Below the pieces are notes generated by a model that did no database searches, had not been told where the DNA came from, and was given only the letters and a program-made list of their open reading frames with translations. DNA of 64,000 nucleotides, taken from NCBI GenBank assembly GCA_947476275.1, contig CANJPQ010000016.1:50452-114451 (forward strand), read 5' to 3'. The position numbers were made by a program, and so were the translations under genes. Source of the stretch: Fidelibacterota bacterium. GTDB lineage: Bacteria; Pseudomonadota; Alphaproteobacteria; Rhodospirillales; Rhodospirillaceae. Below, one piece after another: positions 62,914-64,000 of the stretch (positions are counted from its first letter, which is position 1; each line of letters starts with the position of its first letter).

Positions 62914-63777
62914 ATGACACCCGCGCCATCCCTGGCCACTCCTGCGGTGACGCGGTTTGCGCCGAGTCCCACGGGATTCCTGCATCTCGGCACCGCCCGC
63001 GCCGCGTTGATCGCGGCGAAAGCGGCGGGTCCTGACGGGCATTTTCTCCTGCGGATTGAGGACATCGACCGGGGCCGCTGCCGGATCGAATTTGAACAGG
63101 CGATTCTGGAGGATTTGACGTGGCTCGACCTCAGGTGGGAGACGCCGGTGCGCCGCCAGTCCGAGCACTTCGCGGACTACGCAGGCGCGATCGGGACTTT
63201 GCGCGCCACCGGGCTGCTGTACCCCTGCTTCTGCACGCGCGCAGATATCCAGCGCGAAATTGCCGCCGCAGATGGAGCACCACACTTGTTGGGACCGGAC
63301 GGCCCGATCTATCCCGGCACCTGCCGCGGGCTTGCGGCAGCGGAAGCTTCCGCGCGGATGGCGGCGGGTCAGCCATTCGCCTGGCGCCTGGACGTGGCGC
63401 GCGCCGCGGCAGCGATGGGTCAGCTACACTGGCACGATGCCGATGCGGGCACGGTGCGTGCGACGCCAGAGATCTTCGGGGATGTGGTGATCGGCCGCAA
63501 GGATACGCCGGCAAGCTATCACCTCGCCTGCACCTGGGACGACGCGCTGCAAGGCGTGACGCTGGTGACGCGCGGGATCGAGCTATTCCCGTCCACACAT
63601 ATCCATCGGCTGTTGCAGGCGCTGCTCGACCTGCCGACACCGGCGTATGCACATCATCCGTTGGTGATCGCCGCGGACGGCAAGAAGCTCTCCAAACGTG
63701 ATGCGGCGCTGACGCTGCGCGCGCTCAGAGAGAGCGGCCACACCCCGGAGCAAGTGCGCGCTATGGCGCTATCTTGA
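62914..63777 (+). CDS. gluQ: Glutamyl-Q tRNA(Asp) synthetase
   Basis: 287 residues; truncated GluRS-like enzyme that attaches glutamate to the queuosine base of tRNA-Asp. RFAPSPTGFLHLGTARAALI is the class I HIGH-like motif and KKLSKRDAALTLRAL the KMSKS-like motif; it lacks an anticodon-binding domain. ATG 62914 is preferred; a TTG at 62899 in frame would add five residues. A zinc site is suggested by YPCFCTRADIQ. Fits with queC/D/E. The end overlaps the next convergent gene by 17 bases. Confidence 0.92.
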   Translation: MTPAPSLATPAVTRFAPSPTGFLHLGTARAALIAAKAAGPDGHFLLRIEDIDRGRCRIEFEQAILEDLTWLDLRWETPVRRQSEHFADYAGAIGTLRATGLLYPCFCTRADIQREIAAADGAPHLLGPDGPIYPGTCRGLAAAEASARMAAGQPFAWRLDVARAAAAMGQLHWHDADAGTVRATPEIFGDVVIGRKDTPASYHLACTWDDALQGVTLVTRGIELFPSTHIHRLLQALLDLPTPAYAHHPLVIAADGKKLSKRDAALTLRALRESGHTPEQVRAMALS

Positions 63778-64000
63778 GCTTCTCATAGCGGATGAAAGCG
63801 AAGTCGGTCGCGAAAGTCTGCACGCGCGGGCCGAGGCCGATGAAGGCGATGGACTCATAGAGGAACACGCCCATGGCGCGATCGTGCGCGAGGGCCATCG
63901 CCGCTTCGGTCGCCTTGCGGCGGGCCTGCGGATCGGCGCTTGCCTGTGCCCTTGCCACACTCGGTGTGAAAGCTTCGTCGCAGAAGGGAGAGTTGGGGCG
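63761..64000 (-). CDS. ABC transporter substrate-binding protein, C-terminal part only
   Basis: The reading frame runs from the right edge of the window to the stop at 63761; only the last ~80 residues are visible. DRAMGVFLYESIAFIGLGPR and ATDFAFIRYEKLKIAP match the C-terminus of SBP_bac_5 (peptide/nickel-type) proteins. The beginning lies beyond 64000. It may belong to a transporter operon outside the window. Confidence 0.72.
   Translation of the reverse strand, partial: RPNSPFCDEAFTPSVARAQASADPQARRKATEAAMALAHDRAMGVFLYESIAFIGLGPRVQTFATDFAFIRYEKLKIAP

Noticed and set aside
1..64000. CRISPR arrays, insertion sequences, prophage or rRNA
   Set aside because: None seen: no regularly spaced repeats, no transposase or integrase-like proteins, no rRNA sequence; the only repeat of note is the element at 36262-36368.

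Overview
The window is about 64 kb of GC-rich chromosome from an alphaproteobacterium. The support is uniformly high third-position GC, tightly packed genes with many 4-nt start/stop overlaps, the order ribF-ileS-lspA-DUF3035 lipoprotein-M16-M16-pgi, aerobic ubiquinone genes (ubiA, ubiD, COQ7) and a tRNA with encoded CCA. I would guess a Rhizomicrobium/Micropepsaceae-like soil or freshwater lineage, but that is inference. I see no prophage, IS element, CRISPR array or rRNA.

Layout. 0-6.4 kb: ubiA (cut by the left edge), a GAF/HD-GYP signalling protein, and a ubiD-pmbA-nudix run. 6.4-11.6 kb: envelope-lipid genes (diacylglycerol-kinase-like, LpxH-like, GT4, DUF374 acyltransferase, lpxK). 11.6-21.6 kb: xseA, purD, tadA, a transglycosylase, a glutamine amidotransferase, rluB, rsmD and mutL. 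21.7-33.8 kb: a mostly leftward housekeeping block (pgi, two M16 peptidases, DUF3035, lspA, ileS, ribF, MaoC).

34-40 kb is accessory. It holds a MarR regulator, a translationally coupled pair that I read as a halohydrin dehalogenase plus a DehI-family protein, a large extragenic palindrome, an alpha/beta-hydrolase-fold protein without its catalytic triad, an oligopeptide-type binding protein without permeases, and S-formylglutathione hydrolase. This resembles a haloalcohol/haloacid catabolic island.

40-48.5 kb: phoU, a nucleoside transporter, the preQ0 genes queE-queD-queC (QueD lacks its usual cysteine) and an RND efflux pair divergent from a TetR regulator with a palindromic operator.

48.5-57.8 kb: a TonB-dependent receptor and then a quorum-sensing locus: P450, LuxR, P450, LuxI, a perfect 20-bp lux box, a small open frame and a class III aminotransferase. 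luxI and the second P450 look like one operon behind the lux box. I read this as an AHL-controlled metabolic or biosynthetic cluster and it is the best candidate for an undescribed system here.

57.9-64 kb: tRNA-Leu(CAA), a BssS-like small protein, a Tat-exported double cupin, a lipoprotein with an NAD(P)-binding fold, an SDR, dsbB, COQ7, an HNH nuclease, gluQ and the tail of another ABC binding protein at the right edge. All functions are inferred by reading the sequence; no database search was run.
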